64,000 nucleotides of DNA from Tautonia sociabilis (GCF_003977685.1 NZ_RYZH01000003.1:1-64000), one strand, 5' to 3'; positions 17,947 through 27,511 are shown, counted from the first letter of the stretch. Translations and numbers: made by a program. The notes: generated by a model from the letters alone, not told the origin.

Positions 17947-18477
17947 TCAACCCTCGTCTTCCGGAGGGGAGGAGGCTGGGGAGGACGAGTCGTCCCAGAG
18001 GCCGAGCAGCCGGCGGACGACGACGAGCTGGCCGAGGTGGTAGGCGTTGTGGTCGGCCAGCAGCATGGCCTCTCGCACGATCGACTGGCCCGATCCCCAG
18101 GGCAGGGGAGCGAGCAGGTCGGTGGCGGGGTCGGCGACCAGGTCGCGCATCGCCCGGAGATCCTGGCGGAAGGCGGCGATCGAGCGGTCCCAGGAGCGGC
18201 CGTCGGGCGGGGAAGGGGACGGGGGCCAGTAGTCGGCGGGCCAGTCGAGCTTGGGGTACTCGGCGGACCGGCTGAAGTCGAGGATGTCGCGCTGACAGAT
18301 GCGGAGGTGTTCGAGCAGTTCCCAGGGGGAATGGGGGAGCCCGGCGGGACGATCGCCGGAGCGGTCGACCGGGAAGCCGGCGACGGCGGCCTCGAAGCCG
18401 AGGTGAGCGGCCCCGCCGTCAAGGAGTTCGAGGAGGTGGGCACGCAGGGGAGCGTCTCGGTCGTTGCCGATGGTCAT
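17947..18477 (-). CDS. DinB-like four-helix protein
   Basis: The 176-residue protein fits the DinB/YfiT fold, a four-helix bundle with a three-histidine metal site. Candidate ligands are His57 (in PWELLEHLRICQRDIL) and His143/His147 (ADHNAYHLGQ). Members act as metal-dependent thiol transferases or have unknown roles. The start at 18477 is fixed by GAGGAGAC upstream. The gene is immediately downstream of the decayed FMN reductase remnant on the same strand. Confidence 0.82.
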   Translation of the reverse strand: MTIGNDRDAPLRAHLLELLDGGAAHLGFEAAVAGFPVDRSGDRPAGLPHSPWELLEHLRICQRDILDFSRSAEYPKLDWPADYWPPSPSPPDGRSWDRSIAAFRQDLRAMRDLVADPATDLLAPLPWGSGQSIVREAMLLADHNAYHLGQLVVVRRLLGLWDDSSSPASSPPEDEG

Positions 18478-18574
18478 CGGATGTCTCCTCGGGAAACCAT
18501 CGACGGGCCGACGGTCGCGCCGGGAACCCAGAGCCGGGCCGGGCCGAACCCCGCGGTCGGGCCGTCGGCGCCGA

Positions 18575-18827
18575 TCAGTACGGAACGCCCGAGGCCCGGC
18601 GGTGCCGGAGGGCCTCGGCGTACCATTCCAGCTCGTCGAGGAATCGGGAAGCCCGGGAGAGCCAGGCCTCGTCTCGGGGGGTTCCGTCGTCGTCGAAGGT
18701 GTCCTGGACCTTCGGGACGGCAAGGATCGACGGGATGCTCGGGGTGCCGATCTCGGCGAGCAGGGCGCGGGATCCCCTGGCGGTCGGAGCGGACGGAGCC
18801 GTAGAGAACGAGCAGGTCGAGTCCCAT
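18575..18827 (-). pseudogene. NADPH-dependent FMN reductase remnant with internal deletion
   Basis: The first 18 codons read MGLDLLVLYGSVRSDRQG, the flavodoxin-like N-terminus of NADPH-dependent FMN reductases. Right after them the frame shifts, and the other frame reads ALLAEIGTPSIPSILAVPKV, then DTFDDDGTPRDEAWLSRASR and RFLDELEWYAEALRH to a TGA at 18575-18577. This is the C-terminal end of the same family. About 85-110 codons of the middle, including the flavin-binding core, are missing. The remnant is about 250 bases instead of roughly 570. It is a deletion plus frameshift, not a functional enzyme. Confidence 0.82.
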
Positions 18828-18853
18828 CGGGGTGGTCGCTCCGGGAAGATCGG

Positions 18854-18876
18854 GTCAGGTCAGGTCAGGTCAGGTC
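18854..18876. repeat. Pentanucleotide tandem repeat GTCAG
   Basis: Four tandem GTCAG units plus a partial one overlap the stop codon of pgi (18870-18872). Confidence 0.8.
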
Positions 18877-20522
18877 CCGAGATAGGTCTTCAGCAGCGCG
18901 GTCGTCGAGGGGTTGAAGCCCTCGATGGGGGCGCCCTCCTTGCGGGATCGAGCGAGCTGAGAGCGGACCTGCTTGGCGAGGACCTTGCCGAGTTCGACGC
19001 CCCACTGGTCGAAGGAGTTGATTCCCCAGAGGAAGCCCTGGACGGCGGTGCGGTGCTCGTAGACGGCGAGGATGCGGCCGACGGCGTCGGGGGTGAGGCG
19101 GCCGTCGACGAGCAGGACGTTCGAGGGGCGATTGCCGGGGAAGACCTTGTGCGGGACGAGGTCGGCCGGCACCCCTTCGGCGGCGACCTCCTCGGCGGTC
19201 TTCCCCACCGCGAGGGCGTCGGGCTGGGCGAAGAAGTTGGCCATCAGCTCGTCGTGGTTGGAGACGGGCTCCCCCGGGACGTCCATCGGCCGCTGGCTCT
19301 TGGTGAAGCCGATGAAGTCGGCGGGGACGACGCGCCCCTGGTGGAGGAGCTGATAGAACGAGTGCTGGCCGTTGGTGCCGGGCTCGCCGAAGTCGACCTC
19401 GCCGGTGGGGAAGGGGACCGGCTGACCATCGAGGCCGACCCGCTTGCCGTTGGACTCCATGTCGACCTGCTGGATGTGCGGCGCGAGCTTCAGCAACGCC
19501 TGGCAGTAGGGGAGCAAGGCGCGGTCGGGACGGCCGAGGAAGGTGGAGTTCCAGACCCCGAACAGGCCGAGGATGGCCGGGATGTTCCGCTCGGTGGGGG
19601 TGTCGAGGAAGTGGCGGTCGATGGCGTGGGCCCCGTCGAGGAAGTGCCCGACGTGCTCCATGCCGTACTGCAAGGCCAGCGGCAGAACGCCGACGGCGCT
19701 ACAGACGCTGTAACGGCCGCCGACCCAGTTCCAGAAGCCGAAGGCGTTGGCGGGGTCGATGCCGAACGCCTGGACGGCTTCGAGGTTGGTGCTGACGGCG
19801 ACCATGTGCTTGGCGACGCTGTCGGGCCCAAGCGCCGTGACGAGCCACTGGCGGAGCGTCTTGGCGTTGAGCATGGTCTCGGCGGTCGTGAACGTCTTGG
19901 AGACGACGACGACGAGCGTGGTCTCGGGGTTGAGCCCCTCGAGGTTGCGGGCGACGTCGATCGGGTCGACGTTGGCGAGGAAGCGGAGGCGGCGGCCCTC
20001 GGCGGATCGGGCGCACTCGGGATCGGTGCGGAAGGCCTCGTGGACGAACTCGGGGCCGAGGTAGCTGCCGCCGATGCCGATGGAGACGACATCGGTGAGC
20101 GGTCGGCCGGTGGCCCCGGTCCAGGAGCCGGAGCGGACCTTCTCGCTGAAGGCTCGGATCTTGTCGAGGACGTCGTGGACCTCGTCGACGACGTTAATGC
20201 CGTCGAGGGTGATCGATTCCCCCTTCGGGGCCCGGAGGGCGACATGCAGGACGGCGCGGTCCTCGGTCGAGTTGATCCGGTCTCCCCGGAACATGGCCCG
20301 GATCTTGTCGCGGAGCCTGGCTTCCTCGGCGAGGGCGAGCAGGAGTTGGAACGTCTCGGTCGTGGCGTTCTGGCGGGAGAAGTCGAGGGTGATCCCCTCG
20401 GCCTTGGCGGTCATCGCGCGGCATCGGTCCGCATCTTGGATCAGGTCGCGGAGGTGAAGCCCGGCGATCTCCCGGGCATGCCTGGTCAGGTTGTTCCAGG
20501 GGGTCGATGCGGCGATGGACAT
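18870..20522 (-). CDS. pgi: Glucose-6-phosphate isomerase
   Basis: This enzyme interconverts glucose 6-phosphate and fructose 6-phosphate in glycolysis and gluconeogenesis. The 550-residue protein matches the long PGI form of E. coli type. Signatures are [30 protein letters not shown] (phosphate loop), [17 protein letters not shown], the catalytic Glu in [10 protein letters not shown], His in [15 protein letters not shown] and Lys in [14 protein letters not shown]. It is an intact cytoplasmic enzyme. A GTCAG repeat overlaps its stop codon. Confidence 0.97.
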   Translation of the reverse strand: MSIAASTPWNNLTRHAREIAGLHLRDLIQDADRCRAMTAKAEGITLDFSRQNATTETFQLLLALAEEARLRDKIRAMFRGDRINSTEDRAVLHVALRAPKGESITLDGINVVDEVHDVLDKIRAFSEKVRSGSWTGATGRPLTDVVSIGIGGSYLGPEFVHEAFRTDPECARSAEGRRLRFLANVDPIDVARNLEGLNPETTLVVVVSKTFTTAETMLNAKTLRQWLVTALGPDSVAKHMVAVSTNLEAVQAFGIDPANAFGFWNWVGGRYSVCSAVGVLPLALQYGMEHVGHFLDGAHAIDRHFLDTPTERNIPAILGLFGVWNSTFLGRPDRALLPYCQALLKLAPHIQQVDMESNGKRVGLDGQPVPFPTGEVDFGEPGTNGQHSFYQLLHQGRVVPADFIGFTKSQRPMDVPGEPVSNHDELMANFFAQPDALAVGKTAEEVAAEGVPADLVPHKVFPGNRPSNVLLVDGRLTPDAVGRILAVYEHRTAVQGFLWGINSFDQWGVELGKVLAKQVRSQLARSRKEGAPIEGFNPSTTALLKTYLGT

Positions 20523-20980
20523 GGGCGGTCGCTCTCCTGGGGGCCCGGGAAGGTGCCGATCGGAAGGACGGACCCTCCGCCCATGAGGCTACGCCATCGG
20601 GCTCAAGAAAGCGACGGCCGGCTGGCCGGCGCCCTGGCCTCCTCCCCGGGTTCCCCACGATCCGGTTCCGGCCGCTCCCCGGCCTTGCCAAGGTCCCTGA
20701 TCGGCCCGGCTCCGGAGCGGAGGCCGCGATTCGATTCCTCCGGTGGTGACTCGCAGGTTGTGACGACGACGAGCTCAGGGCCTCGGATCCCGCCGCAACC
20801 GGCCGAGTCGAGCCGACCGCCGAGGAGTTCGCCCCGATCACGAGGCCCATACGCCCGCCGCTGGCACCTCGGGAGGGGGAGGGAACGACGACCTGGCGGC
20901 GTCGACATCCCCCTCGGGGTCCTGCTCGCGAGGGCCTTGATCCGCCGCCGCTCGCAGGATGGCGAAGCAACGGACAGAAC
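20523..20980. other. Intergenic region upstream of pgi
   Basis: Between the end of the BsuPI-domain gene and the start of pgi, both on the minus strand, I see no gene. It should contain the pgi promoter, but no box pair is convincing. Confidence 0.4.
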
Positions 20981-21721
20981 CTAGCCTCGCCAGCGGAATG
21001 GGCGGTCCAGGGGAGACCGCGAGGGGCGGGCCGGCCGCTGATCGAAGGAGAGGCGGCGGGCCTCGGCGGCCTGGAGGGCCTGGCGCTGGCGGAGTTGCTC
21101 GGCCCGGTTGGCGGCAGCCCGCGGCTGGCTTGCTCCTCGACCTGACGGGGATCGGGGGACGAGGGAGTTGCGGGGGGAGGTCGGCGAGGGAGTCGACGGG
21201 CCGGCGAGCTGAATGGTGATGGGAGGGGAGGAGACGCGGTCGACCTCGGCCCGGATCTCGACCGGGCCGGTGACGATCGAACCGTCCCGGGAGCGGCCGT
21301 CCCAGGTGACGGTGGCCTGCCGGGACTCGCCGGGCTGGAGCGTCACGAGGACGTGGGAGGTCAGGATCGGCCCTCGGTCGTCGCTGTAGCGCCAGAGCTC
21401 TCGGCCGCGTCGGGAGATGACGACGTCGTAATTGCCCATCGGGCCCGTGTTGACGGGGGTCTGGCCGGCGACCGCCTGGGTGATCGTCAGGCGGACCGGC
21501 TCCCCCGAGGGGACGATCGGGCGGTCGGCCGAAACCGAGACGCGCGTGGTGTGAGGGCTGGGAGACTGCGGGGCCGGTCGGGCGTTGCGAAGGGACTGGG
21601 AGGCGATCTCGGCGGCAGCGCCCGGGGGCAACGTCCGGGCCGCACTGAGCAACTGCCGACCTTCGAGCGGTTCGAGCGCCAGGGGAAGACCCCGGCGGCG
21701 TCGGGAGGTTCGGCGTTCCAT
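20981..21721 (-). CDS. Surface protein with LEPRxLL-like motif and BsuPI domain
   Basis: The 246-residue protein begins with basic residues and then ALEPLEGRQLLSA (15-27), a variant of the LEPRxLL motif found at the N-terminus of many exported planctomycete proteins. Residues about 55-165 form a beta domain resembling the BsuPI intracellular proteinase inhibitor: VRLTITQAVAGQTP, NYDVVISRRGRELWRYSDD, LQPGESRQATVTWDG. The last 80 residues are Pro/Ser/Arg-rich and probably disordered. Export is inferred from the motif. Protease inhibition is only a family possibility. Confidence 0.75.
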   Translation of the reverse strand: MERRTSRRRRGLPLALEPLEGRQLLSAARTLPPGAAAEIASQSLRNARPAPQSPSPHTTRVSVSADRPIVPSGEPVRLTITQAVAGQTPVNTGPMGNYDVVISRRGRELWRYSDDRGPILTSHVLVTLQPGESRQATVTWDGRSRDGSIVTGPVEIRAEVDRVSSPPITIQLAGPSTPSPTSPRNSLVPRSPSGRGASQPRAAANRAEQLRQRQALQAAEARRLSFDQRPARPSRSPLDRPFRWRG

Positions 21722-22148
21722 GTCCGTCGGACTCCTGGATCCGAGGGAGCCCGGGGCGGCCTCTCACTGGGGAGGAAAGGCCCCCGGGAAGGGGGCGATC
21801 GGCCGGCGGCGCACGATTCGGCCGGCGGTGCCGGTTGTGGAGGATCGAACGGGAAGGGGAGCGGACTTGAAGGGAACTGCGGGAAATGCGGAGCGGAAGC
21901 GATGGGGGGAGGATGTCGGCGGACGGCGGATGGCGAAGGACCGTCGGGGGGCCTCGGCAGGGGAACCGGAGGCGAGCGGAGGAACCGATGATGGCGGGGG
22001 TCGCGAACCGGGACGGAGTAGAGGCGGACGGGGTAAACCAACGGGGGACGCGACCGATCGGGTCGCGTCCCCCGGGGGAGGGGATCGGTGGGAAGGGGAG
22101 CCCTTGTCCCCGGGCCGCTCGGGCAGGAGGGGCCCGGGAAGGGGGCGA
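21722..22148. other. Intergenic region with terminator
   Basis: The stretch holds the hairpin at 22043-22073 that ends the PSD1-type gene. The rest is purine-rich on the plus strand and carries no gene I can support. Confidence 0.5.
22043..22073 (-). terminator. Hairpin terminator of the DUF1549/DUF1553 gene
   Basis: A perfect 13-bp stem (GGGGGACGCGACC, 22043-22055, with 22061-22073) closes a 5-base loop, 76 bases beyond the stop codon. Confidence 0.7.
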
Positions 22149-24632
22149 TCAATGGCGGAAGAGGAATTCCTTGGAGTTGATCAGGACCCAGCCGAGGTCC
22201 TCGATGGCCTGGCGGCGATCCTCGGAGCCGTCGATGTGGGCGACGGCGGCCTGAAGCTCGGTGTCGGTCGGGGGTCGCGAGAGGGCGATGGCGTAGAGCT
22301 CGGCGGTGATCTCGGCGGAGGACTTGCCCGATTCGGCGAGCCGGTGCATGCGGCCGCCGTCGGCGCGGAGCTTGTCGTGGACGGTGGCGCCGCCGATGAG
22401 CTGGAGGGCCTGGGAGAGGTTCGAATCGCTCTCGCGTTCGCACTCGCAGGCGAGCTCTCGGGCCGGGCGGCCGAAGGTCTTGAGGAAGGGATGGTCCATC
22501 TGGCCGTCGGGGATGGTGATGGCCGGAGCGTTGGCCGGCAGGCCGGAGAAGGAGGTGGGCACGTCGGTGACGGTGGAGATGGCGTCGAGCAGGACCTCGG
22601 CGGGCAGGAGCTTGGTGACGGCGTGGGAGAAGTAGACCTCGTCGTCGGCGTTCAACTCGTTGGCCCGGGCGCTGAGGCGGTAGGTGCGGCTGGTGAGGAT
22701 GGTGCGGACGAGGTGCCTCAGGTCGTAGCCGCTGGCGACGAAGTCGTCGGCGAGGCCGTCGAGGAGCTCGTCGTTGGAGGCGGGGTTGGAGTCTCGGAAG
22801 TCGTCGACGGGATCGACGATTCCCTTGCCCATCAGGTGGTACCAGATGCGGTTGACGGTGCTCTTGGCGAAGAAGTCGTTGTCCTCGCTGGTGAGCCACT
22901 CGGCGAGCCGGTCCGGACGATCGGCCTCGGACTGGTCGTCGGCGAAGACGGGACCGCCGAGGGCCTTGGGGGGCATGACCTGCCCGGTGCGGGGCTGGCG
23001 GACGTCTCCCGAGTCGGTGGCGAAGATGATCTCCTCGTCCGGAAGCAGCCCCTGCTTCTGGCGGACCCGGGAGAAGAAGGCCGCGAAGCCGTAGTAGTCG
23101 TCCTGGGTCCAGCGCTCGAAGGGATGGTTGTGGCACTTGGCGCACTGGATGCGAACGCCGAGGAAGAGCTGGGCGGTCGTCTCGACGGCCTCCTCGGGGG
23201 TGCGGCTGATCCGGTAGTAGTTGGCCGCGGGGTTGTCGAAGGTGGAGCCGTCGGCGGTGAGCAGGTCGCGGACGAAGGCGTCGAGGGGACGGTTCTGCTC
23301 AAGCTGGGAGCGGATCCAGCGGTGGAAGGCGTAGGCACCCTTCGACTTGATCAGTCGGGAGTTGGACCGGAGCACGTCGGCGAACTTCAGCGCCCAGAAG
23401 TCGTTGAACTCGGGACGCTCGATGAGCTGCTCGACCACCTCCTCGTAGCGGGTCGGGGAGGGGTTGTCGAGGAAGGCCTTCGTCTCCTCGGGGGTCGGGA
23501 GGACGCCGATCGTGTCGAGGTAGACGCGGCGGATGAACTCCTCGTCGGTGCTCGGCTCGGAGGGGGCGATCCGCATGCGGTTGAGCTTGGCGAAGACGGC
23601 ACGGTCGACGAGATTGTCCCGCGGGACGGGGACCTCGGCGAAGCCGGGCACCTCGACCAGGTGGGTGAGGCGAACGGTGGCGACGAGGTCGAGGTAATGG
23701 GCGATGATGGCCACCTCGCCGCGCTTCTTGAAGGTGACGAAGCCGGAGGGGTCGACCTCGGCGATGTCGGTGTTGGAGGAGTCATAATAACAGATCGGGG
23801 TGACGTCGCGAACCGAGCCGTCGGCGTAGGAAACCCGGGCGGAGATCTGCTGGGTGCGGGCCGGGGCGTTCAGCACGCGGTCGCCGGGAGAGATCTCCAG
23901 AGAGACGGCGGCGGGGCTGGAGGGGTCGTCCTTCACGCCCTCGGCGATCCAGTCGCGGAGGAACTCGAAGGTCTTGGTGTCTCGGAAGAGCCGCTGGCCG
24001 CCCTCGTGAGCGATCAGGCCGAGGGGCTTGGTGAGCATCAGGCTGCGGTCGGGGTCGAAGGGATCGACGCGGCGTCCGGCGATCTCTCGGCTGAGGGTTT
24101 TGTAATCCTCGTCGGGGAGGTACCCGCGCAAGCTGAGGCGGAAGCCCCCCTTGCCGGTGGGAGTGCCGTGGCACGCCCCCATGTTGCAGCTCGCCTGGCT
24201 CAGAGCGGGAATCACGTCGTGCCGGAAGCTGACCGGGGAGGGCTCGGCCATCTTCTCGACCCGGACCAGGGCCTCGGCCTGGACGCTGCCGCCGGAGGCG
24301 ACGATGCGGGCCTCGCCGTCTCCCACCGGGGTGACTCGGCCTCGGGCGTCGACCACGGCGACCGAGGGATCGAGGCTGGTCCACTCGACTAGGCGGGTGA
24401 GGTCGCGGAGGGAGCCGTCGGGGTCGGTGGCGGAGGCGATGAGCTGGGCGGTCGCGCGGCGACCGGAGAGGAGGAACTCGGCCGGCTCGACGGCTAGGCT
24501 CGCCGGGGCCCCGATCGCGTCGGCGGGGGCGGAGTCGTCGGCCCGGGCCGGCTCGAGGGGGGAACCCCCGGCCAGGATCAGGGCGACCAGGGGGCCGGCG
24601 AGCATGCGTCCCGGGTTCGGTCGTCGCTGCAT
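22149..24632 (-). CDS. DUF1549/DUF1553 (PSCyt2/PSD1) protein with BIG2-like domains
   Basis: The 827-residue exported protein has a signal peptide (1-32), then a bacterial Ig-like BIG2 domain (about 42-125). A cytochrome-like motif SCNMGACHG (Cys149, Cys154, His155; a CxxxxCH form) follows, then a second BIG2 domain, the DUF1549 (PSCyt2) region starting near VDRAVFAKLNRMRIAP, a canonical heme motif CAKCHNHPFERW near residue 497, and the C-terminal DUF1553 (PSD1) domain. This architecture is characteristic of Planctomycetes. Its physiological role is unknown, but it is thought to be a periplasmic redox-linked protein. The usual DUF1501 partner gene is absent here. Confidence 0.9.
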   Translation of the reverse strand: MQRRPNPGRMLAGPLVALILAGGSPLEPARADDSAPADAIGAPASLAVEPAEFLLSGRRATAQLIASATDPDGSLRDLTRLVEWTSLDPSVAVVDARGRVTPVGDGEARIVASGGSVQAEALVRVEKMAEPSPVSFRHDVIPALSQASCNMGACHGTPTGKGGFRLSLRGYLPDEDYKTLSREIAGRRVDPFDPDRSLMLTKPLGLIAHEGGQRLFRDTKTFEFLRDWIAEGVKDDPSSPAAVSLEISPGDRVLNAPARTQQISARVSYADGSVRDVTPICYYDSSNTDIAEVDPSGFVTFKKRGEVAIIAHYLDLVATVRLTHLVEVPGFAEVPVPRDNLVDRAVFAKLNRMRIAPSEPSTDEEFIRRVYLDTIGVLPTPEETKAFLDNPSPTRYEEVVEQLIERPEFNDFWALKFADVLRSNSRLIKSKGAYAFHRWIRSQLEQNRPLDAFVRDLLTADGSTFDNPAANYYRISRTPEEAVETTAQLFLGVRIQCAKCHNHPFERWTQDDYYGFAAFFSRVRQKQGLLPDEEIIFATDSGDVRQPRTGQVMPPKALGGPVFADDQSEADRPDRLAEWLTSEDNDFFAKSTVNRIWYHLMGKGIVDPVDDFRDSNPASNDELLDGLADDFVASGYDLRHLVRTILTSRTYRLSARANELNADDEVYFSHAVTKLLPAEVLLDAISTVTDVPTSFSGLPANAPAITIPDGQMDHPFLKTFGRPARELACECERESDSNLSQALQLIGGATVHDKLRADGGRMHRLAESGKSSAEITAELYAIALSRPPTDTELQAAVAHIDGSEDRRQAIEDLGWVLINSKEFLFRH

Positions 24633-24744
24633 GGGTCGCTCCCGAATCGGAGGTGGGTCGAGGGGGCCCTCCGGTGGCCGCTGGCCCCCAGTCGAGGGGG
24701 GGAGGGGCGTGCCGGGGGGCCGACGATCGGGGGAAGGGGCCGGT

Positions 24745-24760
24745 GTGAAGTTGGCTTCAC
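24745..24760. promoter_or_regulatory. Small inverted repeat upstream of the PSD1-type gene
   Basis: GTGAAG-TTGG-CTTCAC is a perfect 6-bp inverted repeat, 113 bases before the minus-strand start. It may be an operator or a leader hairpin. Confidence 0.4.
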
Positions 24761-24853
24761 CCTAACGCCACCAGCACCCCGGATTCAAGCAAAGCTCCAA
24801 CAATTTTTCCAGGGGGAGGCGGTGCCCGGAGCAAGTCCGCCGGGGGGGTGGGC

Positions 24854-24881
24854 TTGCGTCGGCCCGGACGATCCCTACAAT
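24854..24881 (+). promoter_or_regulatory. Candidate promoter for the 25162 gene
   Basis: TTGCGT (24854-24859) lies 16 bases from TACAAT (24876-24881). It implies a leader of about 270 bases before the ATG at 25162. Confidence 0.5.
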
Positions 24882-25161
24882 AGGAAGATGCCGCATCATC
24901 GACGCACGTCGCCCTTCGCGGCCGATCCGGCCGCCGCGTTCCCCCGTCTCGCATCCCCTGAACCGCCCCGCGGTGTGATAGACTGGTGTCGCGAGCGTCG
25001 TTGCGTCGCTCCGGGCCCGATCGTCTCGGCCCCGGGGGTTGGCTCATGTCACGGCCCGGCGAGCGTCGGTGTCCTGCGATCCCGAACGAATCGGGAAGGG
25101 AGGGTGCCGTCGGCGGCCCGGGCGGCTGGCCTCGGGACGGATCAATGGCAGGGAGGTGACC

Positions 25162-25581
25162 ATGGTTCCGATCGGGAAGACCGAACGGACGCCGGGCAGG
25201 AGGCTCGGTCCGGTGCTGGGGTTCGGGTTGCCGGGACTGGTGCTGGGGCTGGCGGCGGCCTGGTTGCTCGGGGCCGGCTCGGCGCGCGGGGTCCAGGCCC
25301 AGGGGGGCGCTGCTCCGACGGCAAGCGGCGGGCTGATGGCGCTGACGACCTCGGCTCCAGGGGATCCGGGGGGGACGAGGCTGGTGCTCATCGACACCCG
25401 GTCCCAGGCGATGGCGGTGTACAAGATCGACGGCTTCAAGGGGGGCTCGATCAAGCTCGAGGCCGCCCGTCAGTTCGGGGCCGACCTGCGGCTCTCAGAG
25501 TACAATAACCTGCCCCCGGAGGTCGCGGCCGTCGAGGCGATGGTCGCGGCGCCGCGCCCGAGGGGCGTCTCGGGGCAATAA
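25162..25581 (+). CDS. Membrane-anchored small protein of unknown function
   Basis: The 139-residue protein has a basic N-terminus and one hydrophobic segment (VLGFGLPGLVLGLAAAWLLG, about 18-37) that serves as signal anchor or signal peptide. The rest is a small beta-rich domain containing LVLIDTRSQAMAVYKIDG and a polar end. The ATG at 25162 follows AGGGAGGTGACC, a strong ribosome binding site, so the longer frame is discarded. It is 130 bases from the next gene on the same strand. No family is recognised. Confidence 0.7.
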   Translation: MVPIGKTERTPGRRLGPVLGFGLPGLVLGLAAAWLLGAGSARGVQAQGGAAPTASGGLMALTTSAPGDPGGTRLVLIDTRSQAMAVYKIDGFKGGSIKLEAARQFGADLRLSEYNNLPPEVAAVEAMVAAPRPRGVSGQ

Positions 25582-25711
25582 TCCCAGGGGCTCGTGGCTG
25601 GCGACCCGATCGCGGCGCGATGCTCCTCCACCGGACCTCGGCACCGCCGACTTCCACCGAATCGATTCGACCCGGCCGCCCGGCCGAATGCGAAGCGAGG
25701 AGCACGTCCCT

Positions 25712-27409
25712 ATGGCTCAGTTCTACACCCTGGAGGAGGCCGCGCGGGCCCTCGGCATGGATCCCGAGGAGCTGAAGTCGAAGGCCCAGCGCCGAGAGGT
25801 GCGGGCCTTCCTCGACAGCGGCTCGTGGCGGTTCCGCGTCTCGGACATCGACGAGCTGGCCCGCCGCAGCGGCATGGGCAGCGACCCGGACCTCTCGCTC
25901 TCGGACATCGATCTGGTGCCCGAGGGCTCCGGCGCCAGTAGCTCGGGCATCTCGAGCCTGGAGAGCGCCGAGGCGGACATCGACGACTCGGTCTTCCAGC
26001 TCGGCGTGGCCCGATCCGATCTGGGGCCGGTGTCTCAGGAGGACGTCCCCGCGCAAGGGAGCGGCTCGGACGCGGACATCCTGCTGGACGACGCCTCGCT
26101 GCCGATGGGAGGCGGGTCCAGCTCGCACATCATCGGCATGGAGGCCCCCGGCAAGCGGCCGAGCGACTCGGACGTCCGGCTGGTGCCGGAGGGCCCGAAG
26201 GGGGCCAGTGACTCCGACGTCTCGCTTTCCGGAGAGGTCGACGTCGTGGCCCCGGGAGGCCCGGCCGACTCCGACGTGACGCTGGTGCAGGAGGGGAACG
26301 AGGACACCTTCGAGTCGTTCGGCACCCTCGACTACGAGCAGCAGTCCAGTTCCACCTTCGGCAGCAGTCTGGGAGCCAGCGACAGCGGCATCCAGCTGGG
26401 AGACTCGGGCAGCGACGAAACGACGCTGCGCCCCGCCCCGATCGGCTCCTCCGACGAGATTAAGGCCGAGGTGGAGGGGGCCAGCTCCGAGGAGGAGGAC
26501 AGCGACTTCGAGCTGACCCCCTCGAGCGTGATCGACGCGTTGCAGCCGGAGTCGGGCAGCGACTTCGAGCTGACGGCCCTGGACGCCAGCGACGAGTTCG
26601 AGGCCGTGGCGCCCAAGCCGAGCGACTCGGACGTGACCGGGGCCGAGCCTTCGACCTCGGGGGTGAACCTGGGCAAGCCGAGCGACTCGGGGATCAACCT
26701 CCAGCAGATGGGAGGCCTGGACGACGCCGACTCGATCGAGCTGGCCCCGCTGGACGACGACGACGCGAAGCCCGCCCCGCCGAAGCCGAAGCCGGCCCCC
26801 CGGCCGGCCGCCGACCCGGCCGCCACGGCCATGCCGGGCCTGGTCCCCGACCCGTCGGCCACCGCGCTGCCGGTGCGCGACCAGTCGCAAAAGGACATCT
26901 TCGAGGACACCGACTTCGAGGTCGACGCCCTGGAGAGCGGCGAAGACCAGACGATGCAACTGGACGCCAACAGCGACTTCGACCTGGACGAGAGCGACTC
27001 GGCCTCCGAGGTCTTCGCCCTGGACGAGGAGGACGTCGACCAGAACGCCGCCACGGCGATGGGTCCGGCGGTGCTGGAGGAAGAGGACGCGGTCGAGGGA
27101 GCGATGAAGGCGGAGGTTGCCGACTCCGAGGAGATGGAGTCGGTCACCAGCTGGGACGAGGAGGGCGCCCCGTCGTCGGCCGCCGTCCCGGCCGGCGCCG
27201 CCCGTCGCGGGGGCCCGCAGTCCTCTCTGCTGTCCGACGCCGGCGGCCCCCCCTGGGGCGGCCTCTGGGTCGGCATGCTGAGCGTGACCACCGTGCTGAT
27301 GATGGTGCTGGCCTTCATCACGATGGACGTGGTGCGCAACCTGAACACCTACGAGGGAGACACGCCGGTTGTCTCCGGCTTGGTGCGGATGGTGGCCGGC
27401 GGCGAGTAA
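25712..27409 (+). CDS. HTH protein with acidic Ser/Asp-rich linker and C-terminal membrane segment
   Basis: The 565-residue protein opens with a MerR/excisionase-type helix-turn-helix (YTLEEAARALGMDPEELK, about 4-21, followed by VSDIDELARR). About 440 residues of acidic low-complexity sequence follow, with repeated short motifs PSDSDV, SDSDVRLVPEG and SDFELT. A single hydrophobic segment lies near the C-terminus (LWVGMLSVTTVLMMVLAFI, about 522-540). The topology predicts a cytoplasmic DNA- or protein-binding head tethered to the membrane. The ATG at 25712 is chosen for its GAGGAG-like site and for starting at the HTH. The function is not known to me. Confidence 0.78.
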   Translation: MAQFYTLEEAARALGMDPEELKSKAQRREVRAFLDSGSWRFRVSDIDELARRSGMGSDPDLSLSDIDLVPEGSGASSSGISSLESAEADIDDSVFQLGVARSDLGPVSQEDVPAQGSGSDADILLDDASLPMGGGSSSHIIGMEAPGKRPSDSDVRLVPEGPKGASDSDVSLSGEVDVVAPGGPADSDVTLVQEGNEDTFESFGTLDYEQQSSSTFGSSLGASDSGIQLGDSGSDETTLRPAPIGSSDEIKAEVEGASSEEEDSDFELTPSSVIDALQPESGSDFELTALDASDEFEAVAPKPSDSDVTGAEPSTSGVNLGKPSDSGINLQQMGGLDDADSIELAPLDDDDAKPAPPKPKPAPRPAADPAATAMPGLVPDPSATALPVRDQSQKDIFEDTDFEVDALESGEDQTMQLDANSDFDLDESDSASEVFALDEEDVDQNAATAMGPAVLEEEDAVEGAMKAEVADSEEMESVTSWDEEGAPSSAAVPAGAARRGGPQSSLLSDAGGPPWGGLWVGMLSVTTVLMMVLAFITMDVVRNLNTYEGDTPVVSGLVRMVAGGE

Positions 27410-27511
27410 TCCCCTCCCCCCGGCTTCGTCGGCCCGTCGCGATGGCCCCTCGAGCCCGATCCGATCCGGGCCGGGGGGCCGTTCGGCGTTGGGCCCGCGC
27501 CGTTTGTTTGC

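Larger units (their letters stand above)
24633..25161. other. Divergent intergenic region
   Basis: The 529 bases separate the PSD1-type gene from the next plus-strand gene. Near 24745-24816 the sequence is locally AT-richer and contains a small hairpin, and a promoter points right at 24854. The remainder shows open frames without any start signal. Confidence 0.5.

Noticed and set aside
24822-25508. An open frame starting near 24822
   Set aside because: It is in another frame, with no start signal, and overlaps the better-supported gene at 25162.
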